Shown: positions 7,712-17,009 of the stretch, in pieces
How the letters are laid out: each line of letters begins with the position of its first letter
Position numbering within the stretch: the stretch's first letter is position 1
NCBI RefSeq assembly: GCF_001665625.1
Contig: NZ_LZSY01000158.1
Location: 1 to 64,000 of the forward strand
DNA: 64,000 bases
Direction of reading: 5' to 3'
Source of the DNA: Mycolicibacterium peregrinum
Lineage (GTDB): Bacteria; Actinomycetota; Actinomycetes; Mycobacteriales; Mycobacteriaceae
Notes under the pieces: generated by a model
What the model was told of the DNA's origin: nothing
The model's input: the letters and a program-made list of their open reading frames with translations, nothing else
Databases searched by the model: none
Made by a program: the position numbers and the translations under genes

Positions 7712-9220
7712 ATGTCCGCCCCAGCCAACAACCTGACCAGCCAGATGTTGCGGCGCAGGCCGGTCATGGGAGCACCTGTCGCCCACGGCGCGTCCGACCA
7801 CCTCAAACGAAGTATCGGCACATTCCAGCTGACGCTGTTCGGCGTCGGCGCCACTGTCGGCACCGGCATCTTCATCGTGCTGCAGCAGGCCGTCCCCAAA
7901 GCCGGCCCCGCAGTGCTGGTGTCGTTCCTGGTCGCCGGCGTCGCGGCGGGGCTGTCGGCCATCTGCTACGCGGAAATGGCAGCGGCCGTACCAGTTTCGG
8001 GCTCCACGTACTCCTATGCCTACACCACCATGGGCGAGTTCATCGCGATGGGCGTCGCGGCCTGCCTGCTTCTCGAATACGGCGTCTCGATGTCAGCCAC
8101 CGCGGTCGGTTGGAGCGGCTACCTCAATCAACTGCTGGACAACCTCTTCGGTTGGCGGTTGCCGCACGCCCTGTCCGCGGCGCCATGGGGCGACAACCCC
8201 GGATTGATCAACCTGCCCGCGACAGTCCTGATCGTCATGTGTGCGCTCCTGCTGATCCGCGGCGCCAGCGAGTCCGCCGCGGTCAACACCGTCATGGTGC
8301 TCCTCAAACTGTGTGTGCTCGGCATGTTCGTCGCCATCGCGTTCACCGCGTTCACCACCGATCACTTCGCCGGGTTCTGGGAGAAAGGATTCACCGGCAT
8401 CACCGCCGCGGCCAGCACCATCTTCTTCACGTTCATCGGCCTGGACGCGGTGTCCACTGCAGGCGACGAGGTGAAGAACCCGCAGAAGACCATGCCGCGG
8501 GCGATCCTCGGAGCACTGATCGTCGTCACCAGCATCTACATCCTGGTGGCGTTCGCCGGCCTGGGCACGCAGTCCGCCGACGAGTTCGGGTCCGACGAGC
8601 AGTCCGAGGCCGGGTTGTCGGTGATGCTCACCAACATCCTGCACGGCCAGACCTGGGCCAGCACCGTGCTGGCCATGGGAGCGGTGATCTCGATCTTCTC
8701 GGTGACCCTGGTGGTGATGTACGGCCAGACCCGCATCCTGTTCGCGATGGGACGCGACGGCCTGCTGCCGCCGATGTTCGCAAAGGTGAACCCGCGCACC
8801 ATGACTCCGGTGAACAACACCATCGTGGTGGCCATGGTGACCGGCACCCTGGCCGGGTTGGTGCCGCTGGACTACCTGTGGGACCTGGTGTCGATCGGCA
8901 CCCTGGTGGCATTCATCGTGGTGTCGGTCGGGGTGATCATCCTGCGGGTGCGTGAACCGGATCTTCCGCGGGCCTTCAAGGTTCCCGGTTACCCGGTGAC
9001 ACCGGTCCTTTCGGTGCTGGCCTGTTTGTTCGTGCTCTACGGCCTGCCACACATCACCTGGCTCTGGTTCAGCCTCTGGGTCGCCTTCGTCCTGGCGTTC
9101 TACCTGCTGTGGAGCCGCCATCACAGCGCACTGAACGACGGCGGTGACGGCTACATCCCGGGTGCGGCGGCCGGCGAGGACGACGTCATGACCACTCCCG
9201 GAGCCGAGGACAGCCGATGA
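7712..9220 (+). CDS. rocE: Amino acid permease RocE (APC superfamily)
   Basis: A 502-residue integral membrane transporter of the cationic amino acid/APC family with about 12 hydrophobic spans. The consensus GVGATVGTGIFIV in TM1 and EVKNPQKTMPRAI after TM6 are diagnostic. AGGAGG lies ahead of the ATG. It follows rocD by 27 bp and overlaps the next gene by 4 bp, so the operon couples uptake to catabolism. The predicted substrates are arginine and ornithine. It matches Rv2320c. Confidence 0.92.
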   Translation: MSAPANNLTSQMLRRRPVMGAPVAHGASDHLKRSIGTFQLTLFGVGATVGTGIFIVLQQAVPKAGPAVLVSFLVAGVAAGLSAICYAEMAAAVPVSGSTYSYAYTTMGEFIAMGVAACLLLEYGVSMSATAVGWSGYLNQLLDNLFGWRLPHALSAAPWGDNPGLINLPATVLIVMCALLLIRGASESAAVNTVMVLLKLCVLGMFVAIAFTAFTTDHFAGFWEKGFTGITAAASTIFFTFIGLDAVSTAGDEVKNPQKTMPRAILGALIVVTSIYILVAFAGLGTQSADEFGSDEQSEAGLSVMLTNILHGQTWASTVLAMGAVISIFSVTLVVMYGQTRILFAMGRDGLLPPMFAKVNPRTMTPVNNTIVVAMVTGTLAGLVPLDYLWDLVSIGTLVAFIVVSVGVIILRVREPDLPRAFKVPGYPVTPVLSVLACLFVLYGLPHITWLWFSLWVAFVLAFYLLWSRHHSALNDGGDGYIPGAAAGEDDVMTTPGAEDSR

Positions 9221-10098
9221 CCGTCGTCGTCGGGTATCTGGCCGGCAAGGGCGGAGCGTCGGCGCTGCACCTCGCAGTCGGCGCGGCCCGCACCCTGAAC
9301 ACCTCACTGGCCGTGGCCACCGTCGTACCGCGTCCGTGGCTGAACCCGTCACCGGCGCGCGTCGACGCCGAATATGCCGAGTACGCAGCGCAGTTGGCAG
9401 CCTCATCGGCCGAGCAGGCGCGGCAACACGTGTCCGCACTCGACGATCGCCTCGACGTCAGCTTCCACAAGTTCGCGCACCGGTCGGTTTCCGGCGGACT
9501 GCTGGAAGCCGTCGCAGAACTGGACGCCGAGCTGCTCATACTCGGCTCGGCAGCCGAAGGCCGATTGGGCCAGGTGGTGGTGGGCTCGACCGCCGACCGG
9601 CTGCTGCACTGCTGCCCGGTTCCGTTGGCGATCAGCCCGCGCGGGTACCGTCGGCCGAAATCTGATGCGCTGGCACGTATCACGTGTGCCTACCCCGGCT
9701 CGCTCGAAGCGGTGACGGTGGTTCAGCAGGTCGCCGACCTGAGCCGGCGACTGGCTACGCCGATGCGGCTGGCGACATTCGCAGTGCGGGGACGCAACAT
9801 GTACCCACCGACCGTCGGGCTACATGCCGAGGACGCGATCCTCCAGGAGTGGGTGAAACAGGCCCGGCAGGCGATGATCCGGCTGAGAGACGAGAAGGTG
9901 ATCGGCGAGGACGTCGATCTGAAGGTCGTCACCGGCAACGACTGGAGCGAGGCGATCGATGCCATCGACTGGATCGAGGGCGAGATCCTGGCGATCGGAA
10001 CCTCACCCGGCGGCGCGGTAACCCGGGTTTTCCTGGGCTCGCACGGGTCAAAGATTCTGCGGCACAGCCCGGTTCCGGTTCTGGTCTTACCGGGCTAG
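9217..10098 (+). CDS. Universal stress protein, two-domain
   Basis: A 293-residue protein with two tandem UspA folds (about 1-145 and 150-293). The second ends in a nucleotide-binding-like segment GTSPGGAVTRVFLGSHGSKI followed by HSPVPVLVLPG; the first carries GSAAEGRLGQVVVGSTADRLL followed by CPVPLAIS. The start ATG overlaps the rocE stop (ATGA), so it is the last gene of the arginine operon, as Rv2319c is. USPs of this type often associate with amino acid transporters. A specific role here is not known. Confidence 0.87.
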   Translation: MTVVVGYLAGKGGASALHLAVGAARTLNTSLAVATVVPRPWLNPSPARVDAEYAEYAAQLAASSAEQARQHVSALDDRLDVSFHKFAHRSVSGGLLEAVAELDAELLILGSAAEGRLGQVVVGSTADRLLHCCPVPLAISPRGYRRPKSDALARITCAYPGSLEAVTVVQQVADLSRRLATPMRLATFAVRGRNMYPPTVGLHAEDAILQEWVKQARQAMIRLRDEKVIGEDVDLKVVTGNDWSEAIDAIDWIEGEILAIGTSPGGAVTRVFLGSHGSKILRHSPVPVLVLPG

Positions 10099-10099
10099 C

Positions 10100-10167
10100 C
10101 CCGGCGAGCAGACTCAGAAGCACCCCGGTTGGCCCGTTGCCGGGTACCGGGGCGTCTGCTCGCCGGG
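10100..10167. terminator. Long perfect inverted repeat, bidirectional terminator candidate
   Basis: Arms CCCGGCGAGCAGAC (10100-10113) and GTCTGCTCGCCGGG (10154-10167) are exact complements. A nested pair, CCCCGGT and ACCGGGG (10123-10129 and 10146-10152), continues the stem. It starts 2 bp after the usp stop and ends 17 bp before the stop of the convergent SDR gene. There is no T-tract, as is common for mycobacterial terminators. Confidence 0.65.
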
Positions 10168-10183
10168 AAAGGCTCGCGAGTGG

Positions 10184-11038
10184 TCAGTACTTGAGCACGC
10201 CGCGGTCCACGGCGATCTGGCTGCCCGACAGCGTTGCCGAGTTGTCACTGGCCAGGAACGCCACCACGTCGGCGACCTCTTCAGGCGCCATGAAGGCCGC
10301 GAGTCCCTCGTTCTTGCCGTCGGTCACCTTGTGATACGGCATCGGGGCGAAGCTGTGCAGGAAGCTGGGGAACTTCGAGAAGATCTCGGCCATGGCCTCC
10401 GGCTCGATCATCGGAGTGTCGATCGAGTAGGGATGGATCGAGTTGACCCGGATGCCGTACTCGCCCACCTCGAGAGCCAGCGTGTTGGTCAACGCCACCA
10501 GCCCGTGTTTGGAGGCAGCGTAGTGACCGTTGCCCGGGGTGGCTTTCACACCGGCCGAGGAGCTGACGATGATGATCGATCCACCGTTGCCTGCCTCGAT
10601 CATGGCGGGCACCGCGGCCCGGATCGTCCGCCAGGTGCCGTTGAGGTTGACGTCGATGACGGTGTCGAACTGCTCGGGGCTCAGCTCCCACAACCGGCCC
10701 CAGCTGAGCACACCGGCGTTGGCCACCACCACGTCGAGCCGGCCGAACTGCTCGACGCCGTCGGCCACCACCTGCTGCTGTGCCGCCAGGTCGCGGATGT
10801 CGACCTCGCGTGCGAGCACCTTGCGGCCCGCAGCCTCCACGGCGGCAACAGTTTCGGCCAGATCCTCCGATGTCGCGGCCGGATAGGTGATTGTGCCGTC
10901 GACGGGCCGGCAGACATCGATCGCGATGATGTCGGCACCCTCGTTGGCCAACCGCACCGCGTGCGCACGCCCCTGTCCGCGTGCAGCGCCGGTGACGAAC
11001 GCCACGCGACCTTCCAGTGTTCCGTTACCTGCCGCCAT
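10184..11038 (-). CDS. Mycofactocin-coupled SDR family oxidoreductase (Rv0687-like)
   Basis: A 284-residue short-chain dehydrogenase. It has the Rossmann glycine motif TGAARGQGR (16-24), NAG at 107-109, the catalytic Ser near 160, and Tyr173-x3-Lys177 in YAASK. Its length, GQGRAHA motif, extra insertion after beta-2 and C-terminal SGSQIAVDRGVLKY match the family that holds non-exchangeable NAD and needs mycofactocin for turnover. It lies near mftA-mftR, as Rv0687 does in M. tuberculosis. AAAGGA precedes the ATG. The substrate, probably an alcohol, is not defined. Confidence 0.9.
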   Translation of the reverse strand: MAAGNGTLEGRVAFVTGAARGQGRAHAVRLANEGADIIAIDVCRPVDGTITYPAATSEDLAETVAAVEAAGRKVLAREVDIRDLAAQQQVVADGVEQFGRLDVVVANAGVLSWGRLWELSPEQFDTVIDVNLNGTWRTIRAAVPAMIEAGNGGSIIIVSSSAGVKATPGNGHYAASKHGLVALTNTLALEVGEYGIRVNSIHPYSIDTPMIEPEAMAEIFSKFPSFLHSFAPMPYHKVTDGKNEGLAAFMAPEEVADVVAFLASDNSATLSGSQIAVDRGVLKY

Positions 11039-11174
11039 CCCAGGGTCCTTTCAGTGAGCCTGGCCACAGGCTAACAGCAGAAGTAGAACGTGTTCCTGGC
11101 CGATACCGATCAGTGGGAGGACCGCCGATCGGGGCTGGTCACTCGGGGCCTGCGCGGGTTCATCCACCGCCTGA

Positions 11175-12017
11175 TCAGAGATCAGCGATGATCTGCTGTC
11201 GTTTGGCCGCGTACTCCTCTTCGCTGACGGCACCCGTGGCACGCAGGGTCTCCAGTTCCTGAAGGCGTTGAGCGGTCGACGGTGCCGGCGGAGCCATGAA
11301 CGGGGCCGCCGCGGGTGCAGCAGCCGAGGGCGCCGGCGCCGGTGCAGGCGCCTGTTGCGCGGCCGCGCGCCGCACGACGGCCTGAACCTGCTCGCGGGCC
11401 GCCGGGTTGGCCCGCAGATCGACCATGTTGTTGATGGCGATGCCGTGAGACTTGAGGATCTGCAGGATCTCCATCAGCGGGCCGGACTGACCGGTGAGGT
11501 CGTAGGTCTTGTTCTCCTCCGCGATCGTGAACGTCGCGGGCATCAGACCGCTGACCAGACTGCTTCTCTCCCAATCGATCCGGTACTCGTTGGTGGTCGG
11601 GTCCACCATGGCGACCAGTTTGCGGTTGGTGATCATCGGAAGCCGCGACACCGAGGCGAGCACGCGATCCTGAGTGGCGAACGGTGCGATGCCGGGTCCC
11701 GAGATCTGCAGGTCCAGCTTCACCAAAGGCTGCTCGTTGATGCGGGTGCCGGTCTCGTGAATGCCGGTGACCTGGGCCAGGGCCAGCACGCCGACCTGTT
11801 CGAGTTTCTCGTTCTGCGCCGCCGATTTCGCACCGGCTGCCGTGATCCCCAGCGCAATCAGGATGTCGATCGCGGTGATCAACAGGCCGGCCCAGAACAT
11901 CCACTTCATCATCGGATCGCCGCCCGCGACGAAGTAGATGACCAGGAAGATGGGGCCGACGATGCCACACAACAGCACGAAGGCCTGAATGCGTACGTAC
12001 CGCCAGAAAGTGGACAT
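11175..12017 (-). CDS. Membrane protein with C-terminal SHOCT domain
   Basis: A 280-residue protein. Two N-terminal transmembrane helices (about 8-30 and 38-60, FVLLCGIVGPIFLVIYFVAG and MFWAGLLITAIDILIALGI) precede a soluble domain of about 130 residues with no recognised motif. An Ala/Pro-rich linker follows, then a short C-terminal SHOCT-like helix pair (LQELETLRATGAVSEEEYAAKR). The ATG at MSTFWRYVRIQ is chosen because AGGAGCC lies 7 nt before it, though an in-frame ATG exists 30 bp upstream. It resembles Rv0686 in location. SHOCT segments mediate oligomerisation; the function is unknown. Confidence 0.75.
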   Translation of the reverse strand: MSTFWRYVRIQAFVLLCGIVGPIFLVIYFVAGGDPMMKWMFWAGLLITAIDILIALGITAAGAKSAAQNEKLEQVGVLALAQVTGIHETGTRINEQPLVKLDLQISGPGIAPFATQDRVLASVSRLPMITNRKLVAMVDPTTNEYRIDWERSSLVSGLMPATFTIAEENKTYDLTGQSGPLMEILQILKSHGIAINNMVDLRANPAAREQVQAVVRRAAAQQAPAPAPAPSAAAPAAAPFMAPPAPSTAQRLQELETLRATGAVSEEEYAAKRQQIIADL

Positions 12018-12073
12018 CGCAGGCTCCTGCCGTCGGTTGGGCGCCATCAGATTAGCGCCAACAGCCGCCGAGA

Positions 12074-12919
12074 TCAGGAGTGAACGACTCCATCCGTCGA
12101 GCCGCCCACCGGCACGGTCTGCTGCTGCATCGGCGACGGGCCCAGCATCCGGTACAGCGGCCAGGTCCAGCGGTAGCCGCCGCCGCTCGAACGGGCATAG
12201 CTGGTGTGCACGGCGATAGCGGTGGCCGTCACTTCTTCGTCGTCCGAATCGTAGTCACAGACCGCGTCACCGCGATCGCACACGCTGATCGTGCGACTGC
12301 CGACCGAGGGCGACATCGGGCCTGGCGCATGGGCCAGGATCGGCCAGTCCTGCGCGACACCCTTCCTGGTGCTCACTGCGGTGGCCGTGCCCAGGTTCAC
12401 GGTGGGATCGGCCGGCAGGCGGTCTCCGTCGGCGACCAACAGAGCCGCAGCCAGATTCGGGCTGCCCGCCAAGCCGGCCAGGTTACGGTGGACCACCATC
12501 GCGCCCTGCGAATACCCGGCGAGTACGACCTCGCTGGAGGGGCACCGCTGGGTGAACGCCGCGTATTGGTTCCCCAGCGCCGCCACCCCGGCGTCGACAC
12601 TGCTCATGAAACCGCCCCAGCCCAGCAGATCGCCGTCCGCCGGCACCGGGGCCGCCGGGTAGGCCACCGCCTCGGCCGTAATCGTCCGACCGTCCTGCTG
12701 CACCCACTGGGACAGATCACGCAGCGAGTTGTAGACCACCCGGCCCATGCCGGCGTCGACCGTGGGATCGTCACGCTCACCCGAACCGGCGACGCCGATC
12801 CAGTGCACGTCCGGGCATCCCGGCGCTGCCTGCGCCACGCCCGCCGCAAATCCGACCGCCGTGCCGGCCAGCACGACAGCCGAAGCCACCGAGGCCAATG
12901 CCCATTTCCGTCGCACCAT
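12074..12919 (-). CDS. Secreted cutinase-family serine esterase
   Basis: A 281-residue alpha/beta hydrolase with a signal peptide (about 1-31, ending GVAQAAP). The catalytic triad can be read as Ser137 in GYSQG, an Asp near 222 in the Cys-flanked VCDYDSD, and His238 in AVHTSYA. Mycobacterial cutinase-like proteins hydrolyse lipid esters, and sometimes trehalose mycolates or phospholipids, outside the cell. A TTG 12 bp upstream is an alternative start; the ATG with GGGGACGG ahead is preferred. It lies just past the tuf terminator and probably has its own promoter. Confidence 0.85.
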   Translation of the reverse strand: MVRRKWALASVASAVVLAGTAVGFAAGVAQAAPGCPDVHWIGVAGSGERDDPTVDAGMGRVVYNSLRDLSQWVQQDGRTITAEAVAYPAAPVPADGDLLGWGGFMSSVDAGVAALGNQYAAFTQRCPSSEVVLAGYSQGAMVVHRNLAGLAGSPNLAAALLVADGDRLPADPTVNLGTATAVSTRKGVAQDWPILAHAPGPMSPSVGSRTISVCDRGDAVCDYDSDDEEVTATAIAVHTSYARSSGGGYRWTWPLYRMLGPSPMQQQTVPVGGSTDGVVHS

Positions 12920-13010
12920 GTCCGTCCCCAACCCGTGTAGCTCACCTATGCAATGAAGATCGTCTCACCTATCACAGCCGTTACACCGGACGCAGCAAGA
13001 ACACACCGGA

Positions 13011-13050
13011 AATACAAAAGCGGCACTCACCCAAAGGTGAGCGCCGCTTT
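13011..13050 (-). terminator. Terminator of the str operon (after tuf)
   Basis: On the minus strand, AAAGCGGC plus GCTCACC pairs with GGTGAG plus GCCGCTTT (near-perfect 15-bp arms, 13017-13050). The hairpin is followed by TTTTGTATT, which makes a good intrinsic terminator. It begins 20 bp after the tuf stop. Confidence 0.85.
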
Positions 13051-13070
13051 CGCAGTGCTAGGTCAGATCA

Positions 13071-14261
13071 TCACTTGATGATCTTGGTAACGCGGCCGGC
13101 GCCGACGGTACGGCCACCCTCGCGGATCGCGAAGCGCAGGCCCTCGTCCATGGCGACGGGCTGGATCAGCTTGACGGAGATGTCGGTGTTGTCACCGGGC
13201 ATCACCATCTCGGTGCCCTCAGGAAGGGTCACCACGCCGGTCACGTCCGTGGTACGGAAGTAGAACTGCGGACGGTAGTTGTTGAAGAACGGCGTGTGGC
13301 GGCCACCCTCGTCCTTGGACAGGATGTAGACGCTGCCCTCGAACTCGGTGTGCGGGGTGGTGGTGCCGGGCTTGACCACAACCTGGCCACGCTCGACGTC
13401 CTCGCGCTTGATGCCACGAACCAGCAGACCGACGTTGTCGCCCGCCTGGCCCTGGTCGAGCAGCTTGCGGAACATCTCCACACCGGTGACGGTGGTCTTG
13501 GTGGTCGTCGGCTTGATGCCGACGATCTCGACCTCTTCGTTGACGTTGATCACGCCACGCTCGACGCGACCGGTCACCACGGTGCCACGACCGGTGATGG
13601 TGAAGACGTCCTCGACGGGCATCAGGAACGGCTTGTCGGTCTCGCGAACCGGATCCGGGATCGACTCGTCGACGGCCTCCATGAGGTCCTCAACCGACTT
13701 GACCCACTTCGGGTCGCCCTCGAGCGCCTTCAGCGCGGAGACGCGGATAACCGGGGCATCCTCGTCGAACTCCTGGGCGGCCAGCAGTTCGCGGACCTCC
13801 ATCTCGACGAGCTCCAGGAGCTCCTCGTCGTCGACCATGTCCGACTTGTTCAGCGCCACGAGGATGTAGGGCACACCCACCTGACGGCCCAGCAGAACGT
13901 GCTCGCGGGTCTGCGGCATCGGGCCGTCGGTCGCGGCGACCACCAGGATCGCGCCGTCCATCTGGGCGGCACCGGTGATCATGTTCTTGATGTAGTCGGC
14001 GTGACCGGGGGCGTCCACGTGGGCGTAGTGCCGCTTCTCGGTCTGGTACTCCACGTGGGAGATGTTGATCGTGATGCCGCGCTGACGCTCTTCAGGCGCA
14101 TTGTCGATCTGGTCGAATGCGCGCGACTCGTTCAAATCGGGGTACTTGTCGTGCAGAACCTTGGTGATTGCTGCAGTCAGCGTCGTCTTGCCGTGGTCAA
14201 CGTGACCGATGGTCCCGATGTTGACGTGCGGCTTCGTCCGCTCGAACTTCGCCTTCGCCAC
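13071..14261 (-). CDS. tuf: Elongation factor Tu
   Basis: A 396-residue GTPase that brings aminoacyl-tRNA to the ribosome. G1 (GHVDHGKTTL, from residue 19), G3 (DAPGHADY) and G4 (NKSD) motifs are intact, followed by the beta-barrel domains 2 and 3. Length equals the mycobacterial family. It is the last gene of the str operon, 87 bp after fusA, with a strong intrinsic terminator downstream. Confidence 0.99.
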   Translation of the reverse strand: MAKAKFERTKPHVNIGTIGHVDHGKTTLTAAITKVLHDKYPDLNESRAFDQIDNAPEERQRGITINISHVEYQTEKRHYAHVDAPGHADYIKNMITGAAQMDGAILVVAATDGPMPQTREHVLLGRQVGVPYILVALNKSDMVDDEELLELVEMEVRELLAAQEFDEDAPVIRVSALKALEGDPKWVKSVEDLMEAVDESIPDPVRETDKPFLMPVEDVFTITGRGTVVTGRVERGVINVNEEVEIVGIKPTTTKTTVTGVEMFRKLLDQGQAGDNVGLLVRGIKREDVERGQVVVKPGTTTPHTEFEGSVYILSKDEGGRHTPFFNNYRPQFYFRTTDVTGVVTLPEGTEMVMPGDNTDISVKLIQPVAMDEGLRFAIREGGRTVGAGRVTKIIK

Positions 14262-14348
14262 TGTGGTGTCCTCCTGGACTTGTTGGTGCTTTGGTTAAAG
14301 CAATGATGATGTGTTCAGTTGTGAGCCGCGACAGTTGCCGCGACGAGC

Positions 14349-16451
14349 TTACTGACCCGTCGCCTTCGCGATGATCTCCTTCGACACGTTCGCCGGAACC
14401 TCGGCGTACGAGTCGAACACCATGGAGTAGTTAGCCCGGCCCTGGGTCTTCGACCGAAGGTCGCCGACGTAGCCGAACATCTCCGACAGCGGCACCTGCG
14501 CCTTGACGACACGCGCACCGCTGCGCTCCTCCATGGCCTGGATCTGACCACGGCGGGAGTTCAGGTCGCCGATCACGTCACCCATGTAGTCCTCGGGTGT
14601 AATGACCTCGACAGCCATGATGGGTTCCAGGATGACCGGCTGGGCCGCCTGAGCAGCCTTCTTCAGCACCTGCGAACCCGCCACCTTGAACGCCATTTCC
14701 GAGGAGTCGACCTCGTGGTAGGCGCCGTCAAGCAGCGTCACCTTGATGTTCACCAGCGGGTAGCCGGCCAACACGCCGTACTGCATGGCGTCCTGCGCAC
14801 CGGCATCCACCGAAGGGATGTACTCGCGCGGGATGCGGCCACCGGTGACCTTGTTCTCGAACTCGTAGGTGGCACCGTCCTCGCCGATGAACGGCTCCAG
14901 GTCGATGAGCACCTTCGCGAACTGGCCGGAGCCACCCGTCTGCTTCTTGTGGGTGAATTCGACCTTCTCCACCTTGCGGCGGATGGTCTCGCGGTAGGCC
15001 ACCTGGGGCTTACCGACGTTGGCCTCAACCTTGAACTCGCGACGCATGCGGTCCACCAGGATGTCCAGGTGCAGCTCGCCCATACCGCCGATGACGGTCT
15101 GGCCGGTCTCCTGGTCCAGGTGCACCTTGAAGGTCGGATCCTCTTCGGCGAGCTTCTGGATCGCGGTGCCCAGCTTCTCCTGGTCACTCTTGGTCTTGGG
15201 CTCGATGGCCACCTCGATCACCGGATCGGGGAAGGTCATCGACTCCAGCACGACCTGCTGGTTCGGATCGCACAGGGTGTCACCGGTGGTGGTGTCCTTC
15301 AGGCCGATCACGGCGTAGATGTGACCAGCGGAGGCCGACTCGACCGGGTTCTCCTTGTTGGCGTGCATCTGGAACAGCTTGCCCAGCCGCTCCTTCTTGC
15401 CCTTGGTGGCGTTGATGACCTGCGCACCGGACTCGACCTTGCCCGAGTACACGCGGACGTAGGTGAGCTTGCCGAAGAAGGGGTGCACGGCGATCTTGAA
15501 CGCCAGCGCGGCAAACGGCTCGTCGGTGGACGGCTTGCGCAGAACCTCTTCGTCCTCCTTGCCGGGGACGTGGCCCTTGACGGACTCGACATCCAGCGGC
15601 GACGGGAGGTAGTCGATGACGGCGTCCAGCATCGGCTGCACACCCTTGTTCTTGAACGCGCTGCCACACAGCACCGGGTACAGCTCGCTGGCCACGGTCA
15701 GCTTGCGGATGGCGCCCTTGATCTCGTCGATCGTGAGCTCTTCGCCGCCCAGGTACTTCTCCAGAAGCGCCTCGTCGGTCTCGGCGACCGTGTCCATCAG
15801 CTCGCTGCGGTACTCGGCGGCCTTGTCGGCCAGATCCGCGGGGATCTCGACGGTCTCGTAGCTCTCACCGAGCTTGGTCTCGCCACGCCACACCTTGGCG
15901 TTCATCTCGACCAGGTCGATGATGCCCTCGAAGTCGTTCTCGGCACCGATCGGCAGCTGGATCACCAGCGGCTTGGCGCCGAGGCGGTCCTTGATGGTCT
16001 GCACGGTGAAGTAGAAGTCCGCGCCGAGCTTGTCCATCTTGTTGACGAAGCAGATCCGGGGCACGTCGTACTTGTCGGCCTGACGCCACACCTGCTCGGA
16101 CTGGGGCTCAACACCCTCCTTGCCGTCGAAGACGGCAACGGCACCATCGAGCACACGCAGGCTGCGCTCCACCTCAACGGTGAAGTCGACGTGCCCGGGG
16201 GTGTCGATGATGTTGATCTGGTTGTTGTTCCAGAAGCAGGTGACGGCTGCGGAGGTGATGGTGATACCACGCTCCTGCTCCTGCTCCATCCAGTCGGTGG
16301 TGGAGGCACCGTCGTGCGTCTCACCGATCTTGTAGTTGACGCCGGTGTAATAGAGGATGCGCTCTGTCGTCGTCGTCTTGCCGGCGTCGATGTGCGCCAT
16401 GATGCCGATGTTGCGGACCTTGTTCAGGTCAGTCAGCACGTCCTGTGCCAC
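14349..16451 (-). CDS. fusA: Elongation factor G
   Basis: A 700-residue translocation GTPase. The G1 motif AHIDAGKTT, G3 DTPGHVDF and G4 NKMD are present near the N-terminus. Domain IV and the C-terminal domain V (MEERSGARV, VPLSEMFGY) follow. It lies between rpsG and tuf in the conserved str order (the Rv0684 equivalent). Length is normal and no frame disruption is seen. Confidence 0.99.
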   Translation of the reverse strand: MAQDVLTDLNKVRNIGIMAHIDAGKTTTTERILYYTGVNYKIGETHDGASTTDWMEQEQERGITITSAAVTCFWNNNQINIIDTPGHVDFTVEVERSLRVLDGAVAVFDGKEGVEPQSEQVWRQADKYDVPRICFVNKMDKLGADFYFTVQTIKDRLGAKPLVIQLPIGAENDFEGIIDLVEMNAKVWRGETKLGESYETVEIPADLADKAAEYRSELMDTVAETDEALLEKYLGGEELTIDEIKGAIRKLTVASELYPVLCGSAFKNKGVQPMLDAVIDYLPSPLDVESVKGHVPGKEDEEVLRKPSTDEPFAALAFKIAVHPFFGKLTYVRVYSGKVESGAQVINATKGKKERLGKLFQMHANKENPVESASAGHIYAVIGLKDTTTGDTLCDPNQQVVLESMTFPDPVIEVAIEPKTKSDQEKLGTAIQKLAEEDPTFKVHLDQETGQTVIGGMGELHLDILVDRMRREFKVEANVGKPQVAYRETIRRKVEKVEFTHKKQTGGSGQFAKVLIDLEPFIGEDGATYEFENKVTGGRIPREYIPSVDAGAQDAMQYGVLAGYPLVNIKVTLLDGAYHEVDSSEMAFKVAGSQVLKKAAQAAQPVILEPIMAVEVITPEDYMGDVIGDLNSRRGQIQAMEERSGARVVKAQVPLSEMFGYVGDLRSKTQGRANYSMVFDSYAEVPANVSKEIIAKATGQ

Positions 16452-16538
16452 GGAAGTCTTCCCAACTCTTTCGCTTGCTTGATTAGGTGTTCGATTGCGC
16501 GCGTACCGGCACCCGACGCTGGATGCCGGGCGCGGGTA

Positions 16539-17009
16539 TCACCAGCGGTAGTGCGCGAAAGCCCGGTTCGCTTCGGCCATCTTGTGAGTGTCCTCACGGC
16601 GCTTCACAGCTGCACCCAGACCGTTGCTCGCATCCAGGATCTCGTTGGCGAGGCGCTCGATCATGGTCTTCTCACGCCGGGCCTTGGAGAAGCTGACCAG
16701 CCAGCGCAGAGCCAGGGTGGTGGAGCGATCGGGGCGAACCTCGACCGGAACCTGGTAGGTGGCACCACCGACGCGGCGGCTACGCACCTCGAGGGCGGGC
16801 TTGACGTTGTCGAGCGCGCGCTTGAGGGTGACGACCGGATCGGTGCCGGTCTTGTCGCGAGCCTGCTCCAGCGCACCGTAGACAATGCGCTCCGCCAGTG
16901 ACTTCTTGCCGTCCAGCAGAACCTTGTTGACCAGCTGGGTGACCAGCTGCGACCCGTAGACCGGATCGTTGACCAACGGACGCTTCGGCGCGGGACCCTT
17001 GCGCGGCAT
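16539..17009 (-). CDS. rpsG: 30S ribosomal protein S7
   Basis: A 156-residue S7, the primary 16S rRNA binder that nucleates the head of the 30S subunit. The N-terminus MPRKGPAPKRPLVNDPVY and the conserved GGATYQVPVEV and RWLVSFSKAR segments are standard. Its start codon overlaps the rpsL stop by one base (TGATG), so the two are co-translated. Confidence 0.99.
   Translation of the reverse strand: MPRKGPAPKRPLVNDPVYGSQLVTQLVNKVLLDGKKSLAERIVYGALEQARDKTGTDPVVTLKRALDNVKPALEVRSRRVGGATYQVPVEVRPDRSTTLALRWLVSFSKARREKTMIERLANEILDASNGLGAAVKRREDTHKMAEANRAFAHYRW

Noticed and set aside
8093..9439. A 448-codon minus-strand frame over rocE and usp
   Set aside because: It covers two well-supported genes and has biased Arg/His/Gly composition with no motif.
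14715..16901. A 728-codon open frame on the plus strand
   Set aside because: It is antisense to fusA and part of rpsG. It is low-complexity and spans two real genes on the other strand.
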